Translations under genes and position numbers: made by a program
Source: Andrena cerasifolii
Lineage: Eukaryota; Arthropoda; Insecta; Hymenoptera; Andrenidae
Length of the DNA: 64,000 bases
Assembly: GCF_050908995.1 (NCBI RefSeq)
Contig: NC_135118.1
Coordinates: forward strand, 17,989,501 to 18,053,500
Direction of reading: 5' to 3'
Shown here: positions 23,783-37,181 of the stretch, in pieces
How the letters are laid out: every line of letters begins with the position of its first letter
How positions within the stretch are numbered: position 1 is the stretch's first letter
The notes under the pieces: model-generated
Databases searched by the model: none
What the model was told of the DNA's origin: nothing
The model's input: only the letters and a program-made list of their open reading frames with translations

Positions 23783-26131
23783 GTTATTGTATATATATAG
23801 CTTGGCTGTTAAATGAAAAAATGCGTCTTTTGGAAGAAATTCTGGATCATGCAAAAATTTTTTACGGGATACAATAGTCTTATTTCCTCTTTTCTATATT
23901 TCATCTTTAATAGCCACAAGAAACTTATTCGGTGCTTAATTCCGTATACAATTTTTCTAAATTTTTAAATAAGAATTAAAGAGCACCTTCAGCAGTTAAT
24001 AATATCCAATCTTCTGTACTGTGATTTTCTATTGGAATTCATATAGGTTTTAATGTTATTAATAAGATGTATTATAAATTGTAGATGTGCTTATACATTC
24101 GCGACTAACTAGTAATACGTTCATTTACAAAAATAAATGAGAGATATAATATTTTTCCTATACCTAAGATTTTCAAGAAATTATAGTATTTATCGAGAAA
24201 TAAGAAATAAGCAATTATAAAATTTCTCGAGAAATTCTCTAGAAAGTATTTTCGAAAAGGAGCACTAGTTATAAGCATTTTTATATTCCGTAAAATACCA
24301 GTCCGAAATGTTTATTAAACGGCAACTGGCTGGGCTTCCTTAAATGCTATTTTTATTGATTATCATTTCGCCTTTGTTTTTTTTTATGAACTGCGTTTCT
24401 ACAAATACGAAAATTCCTGCTGTAACCCATCAATCGCTACGAGCCTACGAGCACGCACGTACACTACTGCAGTTCTATTCACCGATTCTAACCTTATCAA
24501 CGGGACAGGTGGGTTGCTCGCAGCTAGGCGCTGAAAACGGCTCCCTGTGCACCCCATCCCTATTTAAACAGAACTGTATTGGGTCAGAATATTTCCTTTA
24601 ATTGACTAGATAAATTAGCAGAATGTGGTCGTTATTCACTCTTTTAGAAGCATTTATTCTGACAATTACTATCAATGGGTCGCCCAAAACAACTCGAACG
24701 ATTTTTAACAAGGGATGTTGACTGCAACGGTTCTAAATAATCCAGGTTAACCGAAGCGATAGATCCACGCCATTGAGTTTGCGCATCCATCAGCCGCCTG
24801 GATGTAGGTTTTCGCGGGTACCTGGTTACGGAACAAATTAATGACCATCGAATTCGCAGTATCCTAGCTTATAGCTGCGAATTTGCACACGCACACAACG
24901 CCGCCCGCGGGATATACATCGTTTCGCGTTTGTGAACCTCAATCGACACACGATTTCAAACCCTCCCCCGTTGCTGTATTTCCAATTAACTGGGTATACT
25001 GATCACCTTTCTGATCTGAAATCTTCTACATCTCATTTCTAAGTTGTTTCCACTACACTTGTATAATCGTATAAGCCACCCTAAGGTTTCAAATCATCTC
25101 AAACATAGACATACCTATGTCTAGCATTTCAATGAGATGCGTTCTTCTTAAGAAGAAATGAATCATACTAATCCGAGGGAATTATTTGGGAATTTGAATC
25201 GAGAAGATACTACCAAGATAACAGTGCGTTATATTATACATAAAAATTCTGTGTCCTTAATGGTACATTTGCAAAATTTGTAGATATGTCCTTGATGTTT
25301 AACAGGATTGGTATTTGGTTTCTGATTTCAATGAAGTAAAGGCTAAAGTAGCAAAACAGTTATTGGGGACGAGTGTATTGAATAATGTGACAATAGCGAA
25401 GTTGCTAGTCATCGATGACCATTCTAACCGCAAAGTATAAAATGACTATGCCACGGTGAACGGCCGCAAATCAATTTGCAACGCAAATACACCGGCGCAC
25501 GCGGTGAATCCCACGCTTTATTCCACGCTAAATGATGTGGTTTAGCCAATAGTTGTCGCGTCATCGTGTCGATTTACCGTGACTCCGGCTACTTTTTGCT
25601 CTGTCCGTAACGTCGCTTTGCGTGATTAGCATCGTTCGCGGGCATGCACCGCGAACCCAGGCGCAAATCGCGATTCGCCAATTTGCGGGAGCTGGAATAA
25701 GCGTGGCTTGAAAAATGCTCGTTAAGAATCGCCGACGAATATCGATGCACACTAACTACAAACGTGCGATACCTGGCACTCACTTGCCACTTTCATCTTC
25801 ATTAGAATCGTCCCAGTTTGAAAATTAATATGCGTGCCGCGACATCTCGTGATATCTACAATATTTATATACAACGCAGTTGACTATCAGACAATAAAAA
25901 AAAGGTGTCGTAGAAGCTGTTACCCCTTTCCTGAATATGTAACTCTGTTAGAGATTGTGATTAGCCTCAATCGATCCATAATGAGATACACTCACTTTAC
26001 AAAACTCACATGATACTGAATTGATCTTTAGACAGCAATATGCAGGAAAACTTTCAAATTATTATTGAGTAAATAAAAGGTGAACTCTATTTTAAAATTG
26101 CAGAAGCTTTCGTATAACCCTTAATTTATTA
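23783..26131. other. Unassigned AT-rich then mixed DNA
   Basis: 23.8-24.3 kb is AT-rich. The only assignable item is the short AACAAGGGATGTTG tip at 24707-24720. The small hairpin AGACATACCTATGTCT lies at about 25107-25122. No credible coding frame. Confidence 0.4.
24707..24720 (+). repeat. Orphan element tip AACAAGGGATGTT
   Basis: Matches, in inverted orientation, the ends at 33088-33118 (CGAACATCCCTTGTT) and 48118-48148 (CGAATATCCCTTGTT). Only the outer 13-15 bp are shared here, so this may be a decayed terminus or chance. Confidence 0.3.
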
Positions 26132-26388
26132 TTAACCCTTAACTGGTATACTGTTTTTGGCAAACGTGACTGGTATACTGGGGTCGTGGCAGACCCCAAA
26201 TAAAAAAGGACATAGAAATTTGTAAAGTCGACATTAGAGCAACCACTATGAATATTTTCTTCTTAGGTAATGTAGAAAATAATAGAAGCGTAGAAATTCA
26301 GTTTACCAACTTAGACAACCGAAAATTGTACATCGAACTTTGGGTGCTTGGGGTCACGAGCGACCCCAGGATACCAGTTAAGGGATAA
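26132..26388. mobile_element. TTAA MITE with GGGGTC inner repeats, 257 bp
   Basis: The left end reads TTAACCCTTAACTGGTATAC. The right end, inverted, reads TTATCCCTTAACTGGTATCC, so the target duplication is TTAA with one change. Inside, TGGGGTCGTGGCAGACCCCA near the left and TGGGGTCACGAGCGACCCCA near the right are each short palindromes, making a nested hairpin. Non-coding. The superfamily by target site is piggyBac-like. Confidence 0.75.
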
Positions 26389-26531
26389 TATGGTAAAGTG
26401 GCCGAAGTTCGTCTCTGCGTTCGTTCCTTCAGCTTTCACATTTTGTTTGTTATCTCGCATTGACATGACACAATTATATTTTGCGATTCGTGGATACATA
26501 AAGAGCAGAAAAAGAAGGTCAAAGGAAATCA

Positions 26532-27092
26532 ATGCCAATTGCAGGCTCATTCCAATGCCAGTCAGCTCATGGCTCAGCCAGCGGTCTTCTCACACTGGAA
26601 CATCGTCGAAGTCTATCCGAACTTACTTGCCTTTTCAGTATTACCAATGGCCACACAGACTCTGTGAACATTTTGGCTCGGGTTAACCTTTGTGCGCCTA
26701 TTGCTTCTCTAAGATCGCCTTCTCTTTTTTACTTATCTAGACGCAACACTTCGTTTGGGACGAATAACTCCATGAACGGAATATGTAGATTAGTGAATCG
26801 TTATAGCGAACATGCCGACTTTTTTAACGGCACATTGGCCACCTTTAAATATCGCTTGCGGGCTTAGGCTCGCAGGAACGTCGCCGTACACGCCCGTTAA
26901 TTCCATTTCTAATTTTAATTGTATTAGTTATTAGTTTCATTATTGTATTGTATTATCATTTGTTTATGTATGTACTGGCTTTCCTTCTCCTATCTTTTCT
27001 TTTACACTGTTTATTTGCTAACTTTTGAACTGTTATTGTACACTAAAGCGTCTTTACCCGTGGAAATAAATGAATAATAATATTAATAATAT
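26532..27092 (+). mobile_element. LINE 3' end: reverse transcriptase C-terminus, UTR and tail
   Basis: The open frame 26532-26867 carries the C-terminal region that follows the RT domain in Jockey/CR1-type LINEs: 'LEHRRSLSEL' (the usual L..RR.L.DL), 'NGHTDS', 'LARVNLCAPI', then 'LRSPSLFYL' and 'RRNTSFGTN' (typically LR....LF......T.YG.N), and 'FKYRL' close to the stop. About 190 bp of T-rich UTR follows, ending in an AATAAATGAATAATAATATT tail, as expected of a LINE 3' terminus. The RT catalytic part and endonuclease are missing, so this is a 5'-truncated dead copy. It starts close to the right end of the TTAA MITE. Confidence 0.75.
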
Positions 27093-29254
27093 TTTATGCA
27101 CCCTCTACAGGAACAAATACAACTGTAGGACGAACTTTGGGCCCTTTACCCTACTCATTTCCACTTCATCTTTCTCCCTTTCTGTTTACAAAAGTTTGTA
27201 TATCTAAACGTTCTTAGACTCCGTTCCACTTAGCGCACATGTATCATCTTTAATACAGCTGTTGCAAATTGTTCTTCCCCGAGCAAATTCGAGTCAGGCC
27301 CATTTTCGGGACAGCACTCGCCGACAGTGGTACAGCGTACAATGAGACAGACACGGTGCTGTTGCGGCGCATCATCGCGCGCATCGATGGACACGTGCAG
27401 TCTACCGCTACCATTTGTATTGTGCGACTGTGATTCCACGCAGCTCCCGATGACACGCACATTGAAAACTATTGATGCCCGTTATAAATTATCCCCTGAT
27501 ACGTCCACCTGTCAAGCACTCGAACGGTGATGCACGACCACAGCTTCCTTCGAAACTTGGCGGCACATTTTGCGCGGGAAAGCGAGGGATAATTACTCTG
27601 TTCATTATACTTTTAGTCTTCCAGCTTTTGAATCCTTTTTTTTTCACCGTTCGCACAGATTAAATACAGAACTTTGGGATAGGCACAGATGTAGGTAGTA
27701 TCAATAAGATCTTTAATTTTGTGAATCATAAAATCCTTCGCTTTTGCGTAAGGTTAAGTTTTACCTAATTTGAAGGTATGCCGGGGACAGGTATACTTGA
27801 AGCGCTAAGGGTCAGGTAGCCTGTGCAGCTTCAGACGCTGATCGCATCAGCGACAGTACTTGTTACGTTAAACTTTAAAGCTTAAAGGCATCGGCGTAAG
27901 CCTGCCTTTATTCACGTTTTCCCTTTAATCTGATGGCGCACTTAAGTGAATTCCAAGCATGGAGATTCAAATCGAATTACCCTCCAATTACTTTTTAATC
28001 ACTGCTGAGCGTGAATAGTTTATTATCGAGCTTCAAACTTCGTCACACCGCACGTGGCTAGCACTTGGTTTGCCTGTCCGGGCCTAACGCTTGGGACCCG
28101 ATTATTTTACAACTGTCTTCATAAAATAGGGACCGTTGAGCCGAGTCGAAAGCTATCTAGACGACAATAGACAGACGGCGTCGCGCCGTCCGATCGGTTT
28201 CTTGGAAAGAGTACTTTCCCTTTCCGTTTTCTCTACCATCTTCAACCAATAGGATATTTAGCATCTTTTGCTTAGAGACACCCCTGCAAGGGTTTGAGGG
28301 CTTCGTAAGGCCTCAGCGAAAGCAAAATGTCAGATCGAAGAAAATAGTCAAGCTGGCAACAGCTGAATCGACCACTGCTTTATATTAACACTAATTTCAT
28401 TATACCATTTAAATATACCATTACTTACTTAATTCACATGTACAGAGTCATTAATTACCTGCACAGTAACGCGATATAAGTTCTCGTGTTATTAAAGAGA
28501 GTACGCTTACGATTCGGCTAAGGCGTCGAATATTTGTGTATTCAACAATCACGTTCGCGATTTCATTGGCGTTCGGCAGCGGGAGCGCCCCTGTGCCCCT
28601 GGCACCCTGCTTCCACGTACACGCGCGTACAAAGTACGGGCTTCCTGTAAACCCCTTGCCAGGCATTGAACTGTAACTCTAAATACAGAAAGCAGTCTGG
28701 CTACCCCGTGTAATAGCTGATTCTCTAAATTCAATCCAAATTCTATCAATTCTTCGCCAGGGAATCGTTACTCACTTCAAAGCAAAAATGCAATTATACC
28801 AACTGCAGCCCACTGTAGGTACTACAGTGTACAGTATTGCACTATATTCTTGTCTAGATAGTGTACTATGTACTGTTAGACAAAAATATAACAGATACGT
28901 GAAAATATTATATTCCGATCCATCGATAAAATTATACAATTATAACTTATTTTTTTATTCCATGGCAACAGCAATACTTTAATTTGCGAATGTAAACTTT
29001 AACACAGAGGATTTTTTCTATAATGAATATGAAGTGGCGGGAAGAGAGACAGAGCCAGTCTATCTCTCATAAAAAATGAACTCCTCATGTATGTTAATTT
29101 GGCCTTTCAGTGCAATCAAACTTTTAACGTATTTGTTAAAAAATATGCAGTAAAAAGTGAGATGCCGTTGTTTTAATGTAGTTTTTATTTTTTACCACTT
29201 CCCGCTGAAACGTACCATATTTTTTTTATCACATTTGGCCGTAAAGTATTACAT
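27093..29254. other. Unassigned DNA
   Basis: 27.2-27.55 kb is CpG-rich with small overlapping frames on both strands, one minus frame moderately cysteine-rich (27230-27460), none recognisable. 28.3-29.2 kb is AT-rich. No repeat was assigned. Confidence 0.4.
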
Positions 29255-29375
29255 TTTTAACCGACTTAAAAAAAGGAGGAGTTTACTCAATGGGATCCGT
29301 ATATTTATTTTATGTACGTTCAGCCACAACCCCCGCATAGGTACACCGATTTCGATGAACTGATTGTTCTTTAAA
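29255..29375 (+). repeat. Repeat of the AACCGACTTnAAAAAAGGAGG type
   Basis: TTTTAACCGACTTAAAAAAA, then GGAGGAGTTTACTCAATGGG and a region with ACACCGATTTCGATGAACTG. This word order is familiar from a dispersed repeat found in many insect genomes. Only one copy lies in the window and its ends are not defined. The class is uncertain. Confidence 0.5.
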
Positions 29376-32300
29376 AAAAATTAAATGACACCTGTGACCT
29401 TAAACGTCGAACACCGGAATCCCTTTTACCTCCTAATTTCATCAAACCTTGTTACGACTTAATATCATCATTCTTATTTAGAGTGAATCCAAACGAACCC
29501 TGTATCCACTGGACGAGGGTTAAACAAGTTCCAAAGAAGACTTCCTCTGAATTCCCAAGATTCGTTGATCGAACGCGCGGAACACGAATCTACCGACCAA
29601 TCCAAAAGCGCTCCCATGGGCAGCCAAGCGTCCCGTAATTCGCCCGCGAAGATAAATCCTGCCAAAGTGGGTCGCTCTTTCGGAAAACTGCATAAGCCAT
29701 CGACGCGGAATCACCCACGCTCGCCAAAGTTTTCCTGTAGGGAGGCATGCTTAGCTTCCTCGAGGGCTCTTCCTCCCCTCCCCCCCCCCCGGCCATTTGA
29801 TATTCCAAGGTATTTTCGTGAGAGCGAAATTCCGTGTAAAACGTTGATCGCGAACGATACACAGCCACTTTGCTTGCGGCTTTTCGACGGGGGTGGAAAG
29901 AAAAAAGAAGCGCGCCGCGGGTTGAAAGGGCGTTACATCGATCCGTTGTTTATTCAGTAACGCCGTTGAGGCCCTTTCCTTTGCGTAGCCGGTGGAATTC
30001 CGAAAGGAAGTTCCCGGATCTATCTGCCACGGGGAAGTCTCACCCTTGCCTGGCCAGTCTCACCAGTCCGTAAATATTTCATCGAATTTGACTCGTAACT
30101 ATCGCGCCACGCGCTCCACTCCCCGTGAAAGTACGGTTCGAGGGTTGCCGTGCCCGATAGCAGAACGGACTTCGAAAGTTCTTGGCTTTCGCGGGACGAA
30201 ATAAAGGAGTTGCCGCTGTCGCGAAGCTCGTGCACTCGCCCCTGTTTTATATCTTCTGGAAATTACAACGCGACGGTAAAGCTGCCGTAACCGCAGCTGT
30301 TATCCCTCGTTATTCCACCCCCCTGCTCTTTTCATTAAGTTGCTGCACTGTAATTGGCATCAACCCTGCACCCCGACGTTCAAATACCAGCCGAGATAAC
30401 TCGAAACATTCCGCGTATCAATACTCCATCTCGATGGTGTTTAAGCGAGACCTGGAGCTAGCTTTGATTTTTCGGGGGTAATTTTATACAAATTATTATG
30501 AAATATAATACAGCTGAAAATAAATCTATTTTCATTTCCTGCTGCGAGTGACAGAATTGCATTTTTAATTGCGTCGATGAGAAAATAAATTATTCATGGA
30601 CCGTTATAAAAACGCGCTCGTTTAAAATATTATTGTAATCATTGAAATGGATATCATGTTCTGTTAGCGAGAAGGAGAGACAGCGATGAAAGTTTTACAC
30701 AGGGATAACGAATGTACAGTGGAATCGAAGTAACCTGGAAATATAAATTATTCCGCCAGTGTAATTTCGAAATTCGTTTGTACGCGTCGCATTTAATTTA
30801 TACTGGTTTCCTGCGCACGGTTCGCTCGGATATTTTTGATGCTCTTCGAGGAAGAGGCAACATTGGATATTGGACGCAGTGGAAATTATAGAAGAAACGA
30901 TTAATCGAGTTGCATTTAATTATTCGGCTGAGTAATCAGTTCATTTGAAGGCTGAGAGCGTGCGGCTACCTTTCTAAGATAATTCTAATCTAAGAGTTGA
31001 ACTATGAATAGACTGGATCACTCAACCAGGGTATGTACAAACGATCCAATGCCGTGAAATTTGATTTGTACTCCAAGAAAGTAGACGCATATTCTTGTCT
31101 GAACGATAGTGGTGCAAATGTCTTTTGTTATGGACTTTTATTAGTAGATTAGACATTTCGTGGATCCTTACTAGATACTTCAGAGAATTAAGGGTGAATA
31201 ATGAAGTCACAGCTATCAGTGACAATAAAAGAAACCCGCTCTCGCTAAGCACCCTTCAACAAGCTCAGCCACCCACGGCGAACGCGACAAAAACGATGAC
31301 AATCCAGCTGGAATATACTTATTAATCCACCCACGGTGCCGCCGAACGCAGCTTCCTTGAATTTCCATTTATCCCGGGCTTCGTAAACTTTGCTTAATGG
31401 AAAATTATTCACGAGCCCGCGCCACATGAAAAATCACACGACAGACTTACTTACTCTGCAACGGCGGAAACGAAGGCTTTTAAGCTAATGGAATGCACAA
31501 ATGAGCCGAGGGAAACAGCCAGAAGTTACAGGACAGATCTATACCTACACCTTCGATCGCACCCCTCCCATCTAAAAGGATGAGGAGCAAGGAAAAGAAA
31601 CGAATCCAACTTATTACTCGACCAAATAAATTCCAATAACGGTGCGCGCGCAATAAAACCCGACCAGCGATCCTATAAATCGTAGCCATGGTAACCAAGA
31701 TTTGCAGCGAACGAGCCGCGATCGAACCGTGACCGTGGTCTGACTGAAACGCCGCTGTAAATCAACCCTTAACGCGGATCGTTTGCTTAGAAAACGGGAA
31801 TGTAGCGTCGGGGGGAGGGCGAGGGGGAGAGGAGGATTAGGTGACCCGTCAAACACGAGGGAACGAAGGCCGTGTCCCGTTTACAGGTAATATAAAGCTC
31901 GGTGATTCCTCGCGCACCGCGTGGCGATCATTCCGAGTATCTCCGGCCGAACCAGTCACCGACATCTCTCCCAGCCAGCCTCGGCGCTGGTAACAGGGGG
32001 TGGCCTTCGACTAATGGACTCAGCGGTGGATTCGCGCTGGTTTCGGTGACACGTAGCTGGCGGAGAGGTCGCGGAGCGTCTCTACACGCTTTCTCCATCG
32101 GTTTATCGGTAATTTAATTACGTCGTATAGCGACCGCACTACCAGCAGCATCACGCAGCGCCGTAATTACTATCCCGTCCCTAATAATGCCGGATAATGC
32201 CTCGGCACTGACTCCGCGACGCGTGCAAGTTAGTCTGTAAATTAGAGACGTCCTTTCGGCTCGACTCGTATTCCTGATTTATCGCACGTGCCCCTGCTGT

Positions 32301-32453
32301 TATCGTAACCCGCACACTCGCTTCTGACTCGTTCAACTGTGCCTCAAGACGCCGTAATTCAGAGCGACTCGATTGCTTTGAGGAACGAGTCTGTCTCGCG
32401 GCCCGCGTCATGATGTAGAGGCACATGAGTGTTTTAACCGACAGTAAGTAACA
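29376..32453. other. Unassigned DNA with GC-rich patches
   Basis: 29.55-30.2 kb and 31.7-32.2 kb are CpG-rich and contain overlapping frames up to 131 residues (29565-29960), with no recognised domain. An 11-base C run sits at 29780-29790. No repeat was assigned. Confidence 0.4.
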
Positions 32454-32454
32454 A

Positions 32455-32500
32455 GGGGCTGTCCTTAAATTACGCAAGGGTAATTTTTCGCGATTTCTTA
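32455..32500 (+). repeat. Single end of the 13.1-kb PIF/Harbinger-like family
   Basis: GGGGCTGTCCTTAAATTACG followed by CAAGGGTAATTTTT and CGATTTCTTAC matches the left arm at 13085-13130, with a few changes. No matching right end follows, so this is a truncated or decayed copy. Confidence 0.6.
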
Positions 32501-35500
32501 CAACCGGTATAAGAGTTTGTTTATTTATTATTTATTTAACCCCGCGTTGACGCACCTCTTTTTTCGATCAACTTTGACGTACCTGGGTGGCTAACACCCA
32601 GAACGATTTTTGAACGACTGTCATTCTTATCTGATGAATCTAATCGTTTCACGGGTAATAGAATTAGTAAGTGTCTTATGGGGTTCATCGGGTCCTTATT
32701 TATATGCCACGTGGTTCCGTGTGAACCAGAAATTCCTAAAAGTGATGGTTCCCTGTGCACAGCAAGTTGATATTACTATTATTCGCCTAATTGGCCAGCA
32801 GACACTCGCTTCTTCGGAGAAGACTTTTTTTGAACTTCCCAGGTTTGTAGAGGAGCTCAATAGAAGTTTCAGGCAATTTTTCTTTTGTACCTGTTTTCGG
32901 TTCTTCAGGGTGAAAACACCTTAAAGATTAATGTGTCATTCCCAGTTTTCCTGTATACCTTGAAAGCTGTAGTAGATATAAAAAAAATGTTACAAAGAAA
33001 ATTGCATAGTTTTTCAGGCTGTATAAAACTACTTATGTAATCGAATTGTTTAAAACTGGTGGTGAAGAACATTTTACTGTTTAAATAGCAATGTTCGAGT
33101 AACCGAACATCCCTTGTTAGCTGTAATGACGGGCTAGTAGGTTTTCATCCCTCCCACGGCGGCGTCTGTGTCGTTTTGGACCCAGGCGGGATGCAATCGA
33201 GTGTAATATTTAGTGGTCATAGTGAAATCTTCATATGCTTACGTACTAATAAATTGCTCCAGCTAAAAGAAAATCTGAATAGTTACTACAGGTCTGAGCA
33301 GCCCCAGACCGACTACTGTTTGCTCGCCTTAGCTGTCTCCCGCTCAGGGGTTAATAGTCGTGAGATATAGTAGGATGTAATTGCATGGAGGTACTCTGCC
33401 AGCTGTTTCATGTACTTCATTATACGGTGCTTAAAGGATTCACTAGTTTCGTACAACAGTATCAAGACACTGGAGATATGTATTAGCCAGGTTGAATGCT
33501 CAAATGATATAATGTACTTAATTGGTGTAATCCCCCTTGGCGTCTGATACTTTGAGGCTGGTAAATAGACTAGGTATACATCTACACATATATATGAGAA
33601 TGCATCCACGTATTGTTCCACTTCGTTTCATCCCGTCTTTGAGGCTTCTCATTTGATGGCGGTAATTGCAATAATCAGAATTTGTTCCATTTTATTGAAG
33701 AATGTGTAGCTGCAAAACAGATCTCTAGGTTCTTTTCGTTTCATCATGGTTAATTTTAAATAAAAATCGTGTCCGGTTTTTTAATTAAATTCTACTTTGC
33801 GTCTGGTAATTAAATATGAGATTACACCTGAACGCCATTCGCCTGGAGAGAGATTTTAATTTCGATAGGGATTTAGGAACGCTCAAGAACATAATCCATC
33901 CGAAAGTTTTTCAAAATAATGGCGTAGGTAATTGGTTCGTAAGGGGATTAAACGAAGTCACTTCGCTGATGGCTCCGCCATCGACAGATTTTATTAAAAA
34001 AGAACTGTATTAAGCTAATGAGGAACTATTCTTCAGATAATTATACCGGACGCGGCTTACATTTTAGCAGGGCATTTGCATGAATGCTTCACGCCTCGAC
34101 GACTTACATAATCGAAGTCGTTTAAACGCGGTCTTGTCTTCCCTGAAATTCATAATTCCTCCTCCGCACAAATTCTGAATTTCGCGTTAATTTTTCAGCA
34201 CGCCAAAGGAACACCATTAGCCACTCTACACGGTTCAGTGACTTGCATCATCATTTGTCTTTTACAACCGTGGTTTTAAGGGACGTGGAGTCGTCCAGGA
34301 CGGAGAGCCGTAAATAGATTAAATTTCGCATTAAAGCGTCCGAAGTTTATCAACGAAACATTAAGTAAATATTTTTCCACCAACTCGCAGAATCGATCGA
34401 CTGGGAGCGCTGGTTTTAACAGAGCCAAACGGTCAGCTCGTAATCACAGTTTACGATAGACATTACTGCGAGCCTTTTTATTCCTTCTTCGAAAGCTTCC
34501 GTCAGCTGGAAAGTGATTCTATATAGGTTAAAATGTTGCGCGGGTCGTGTCGCGTTATTTTTGAACCCCGCCGGATGATTCGCAGGTGAAAACGATGGAA
34601 ACGGACATCGATCCGTTTAATTGGAATTAATTGGGAGGGTGGGCGGATCGAGCGATCGTAATGAAACGGAAGCTCCGGCGACGATGCCATTATCATCGTA
34701 TCTAGCTGCTCCTCCGCGAAACAATTCCATTAATTCAATTTCCCGTTCCGCAGCCGCTGAAATTCACAAACCGAGGAAACACCGCGTCTCTCCCGGCTTC
34801 CTCGGCTGGCGCGATTATTTTCCCGGAGGTTTAGGTGGCTCGTTCGTCCCGCCTTCTGATTGGCCCAGCGCCTGTAAATTTTACAGTCGACGTTCGTTGC
34901 CAGTTAAAGAAATTCCCTCGTTTTGCCAGCGGGTTCCCGCCTCGCGGTAACTTACAGCGGAATATAAGAAGGAGAAACAAGCAACCGAGATAAAAGGGGG
35001 AGGACTACGAAATTAACGATTAATCTAGTTTAATGGGACAACGACCGGGGATGAAACAGAGGCAAGAGGAGGAACCGCCCGCGATGTTCCTAAGTGAACT
35101 GTAGCAACATTCGAGAAGAAGATCTCTCCTTTCATTCGGCAGCTTCGCGAGGTTTCACTTACTACGGGGGTAGTTTAATAAAAAAAGACAACGTGAAGAA
35201 TTTTGTTTTAGGCACCACTGTCATTTAGGTTCGACGAGGCGAGGCGAGGGGTTGCAGCACTGTTTTCAGAATGGAATTGGGTTTAGAATGAGGAAATTGA
35301 TAAGTGTGATGGATTTATTTTGATGGAATTTAAGCGTGTTTCGAGTGGTAAATGGATTAATAAATTGTGATGTTTGAGTTATTAAAGGGAGAACGCTAGA
35401 TAATTATTGAAGCTATCAGCGCAATAGTGGCGGCACCTACCCCAAAACATTTGTTTCGAGATAACAGCTAATGCAATTATTGACGTTTTAAAGTCGTTGC

Positions 35501-35874
35501 TTAAAATTTCTACTATTAGGTACATAGGTATGATTGTTTACAAAATATAATTGCTAGGGTGTATATTATTTGTATATAAAATAATGACCAAGACTGCACA
35601 GGCCAGTATTTTACTGCGTAAATCAACAAAAGACTCAGTGCAAAAACACGTTTTTGTGCTGCCATTTTGTGTATGGTTTTTGTAGGGTTGCTCAGGACAC
35701 TAGAATTAAAATTTTGCTGTATAAAAAGTGGTTTAGGCCAAAATGTCAGTTCACCCAAAATTGTGGGTTACGCCACTATTGCGTTGATAACCTCATTTCC
35801 AGACACCATAACTATTATAACTTAACTTTTAAAAGTGATGACATGAGAGTTCATATAATATTTTTCTTTAAATG
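32501..35874. other. Unassigned DNA with one possible TTAA tip
   Basis: TTAACCCCGCGTTGACGCAC at 32536 resembles a piggyBac-type MITE start and has CTGGGTGGCTAACACCCAG just downstream, but no partner end was found. A 104-residue frame at 32610-32924 and a 102-residue minus frame at 33313-33621 are unrecognised. 34.6-34.95 kb is GC-richer. Confidence 0.4.
33088..33118 (-). repeat. Orphan element tip CGAACATCCCTTGTT
   Basis: AGCAATGTTCGAGTAACCGA then ACATCCCTTGTT resembles 48118-48148 (GGAATGTTGGGATAACCGAA then TATCCCTTGTT) over about 31 bp in the same orientation. Likely one end of a dispersed element. Internally, CGAGTAACCG pairs partly with itself. Confidence 0.45.
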
Positions 35875-37181
35875 ATTTTGGTTATGAATAACCATTATTG
35901 TCAACAGAAATATTTTACGTCACTAATAACCATTATTGACGACGGAAATTGTTTTCGGTTACGAATAACCATTATTGATGACGAGAATTTTTTTTGGTTA
36001 CGAATAATCATTATCGATGGACCAGAATTTTGTTTGGTTACGGCGTAACTAATACCTATTGCGGGATTTTTTTATGGTTACGCTATACCCAATATGAATT
36101 ACGAAATTTTTTTTTGGTTAAGGCATAACCAATATGAATTATGAAAATTATTTTTTTGGTATTCTCGTTCTCCGTTCGAACATTGATTCCTCTGTCACTT
36201 TTTATACTTGACATTCCTTTATTGGCCCCAAATCAATTCAGTGCTCAGATTTTCAGTGGATCGGTGGATTTTGTGTTAAATTCGAGTTTTCAGATATGTA
36301 GCAAACATGCAAGAAGCAAACAGAGGATCGAAGCTGAATAAAATCGTGTAAACGTATGATTTCTTTTCAATTTTTCCGTTGCAAAAAAAGAATATACACA
36401 TTTTTGGCGTCTTTGGGCCATTTCGTTTGATTAATTTTGTCGTTGTCAATTCATTTCCATGCTGATCTACCATCACGTATGATTGAATGACAGCCAAGTG
36501 ACATTTATAAATTATGCTTTCGAGGCGACACCTACTGGCGTCAAGTGGAGGAGGAAAACGTGACGTCATAACTCGTAATTCTAAAAGTATCATTTTTATA
36601 ACTATTAATTCAGAATAAATCTTATATCTTTTAGACAAATAGCTTGATACATTAAGTAAAACGACATATGGGTTCGAAAAAAAAAATGATTCGCTTAATC
36701 ATGTAAAAACACCGGCGCTATGTCTCTAATTTGCTTCCCGACGCGACCGCGTCTGTTGATGAAGCCGAAAAAAAAATATAATTTTTATTTTTACCGCTTG
36801 AAACCTTTATTATAAACTATCTTGTAGTAAATTTGGGTATAGTCAGATGTGGACGCGTGTGTAAGAGTGAAACAGCATCCCACGCAATGCAACTATCTCT
36901 TTTCAACAGCGCGACGCGGTTCCTAATACCCACAGTTCGCATTCCAGATATTCTACAGTGTAATGGTTATACCGTAACCAAAAGAAAAATCCCGCAATAG
37001 ATATTGGTTACGCCGTAACCAAAAAAAAATTTCGTCATCGATAATAGTTATTCGTAACCAAAAAAAATTCTCGTCATCGATAATGGTTATTCGTAAACGA
37101 AAACAATTTCCGTTGTCAACAATGGTTATTAGTAACCAAGAAATATTTCCGTCGTCAATAATGGTTATTTATAACCAAAAT
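35875..37181. mobile_element. Foldback-type element, 1.3 kb, arms made of tandem ~40-bp units
   Basis: The left arm (35875-36155) holds seven units of about 40 bp. Each starts GGTTA and most read like 'GGTTACGAATAACCATTATT' followed by GACGA..AATTTTTTTT. The inverted right arm (36955-37181) holds six. The outermost ends are ATTTTGGTTATGAATAACC and, inverted, ATTTTGGTTATAAATAACC. Units pair by rank across the arms: the fifth unit of each has GGCGTAAC and CTATTGCGGGATTT, the second has GGAAATTGTTTTC. The centre (36156-36954) has no recognisable coding sequence; the small frames there are AT-biased. Arms built of tandem repeats recall Drosophila Foldback and Galileo (P superfamily) elements, but no transposase or clear target duplication is visible. 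Confidence 0.8.

Noticed and set aside
27230..27460. Cysteine-containing small minus frame
   Set aside because: No signal peptide or recognisable cysteine framework; overlaps other frames.
32610..32924. 104-residue plus frame after a TTAACCCC tip
   Set aside because: No transposase motif is visible and the tip has no partner end.
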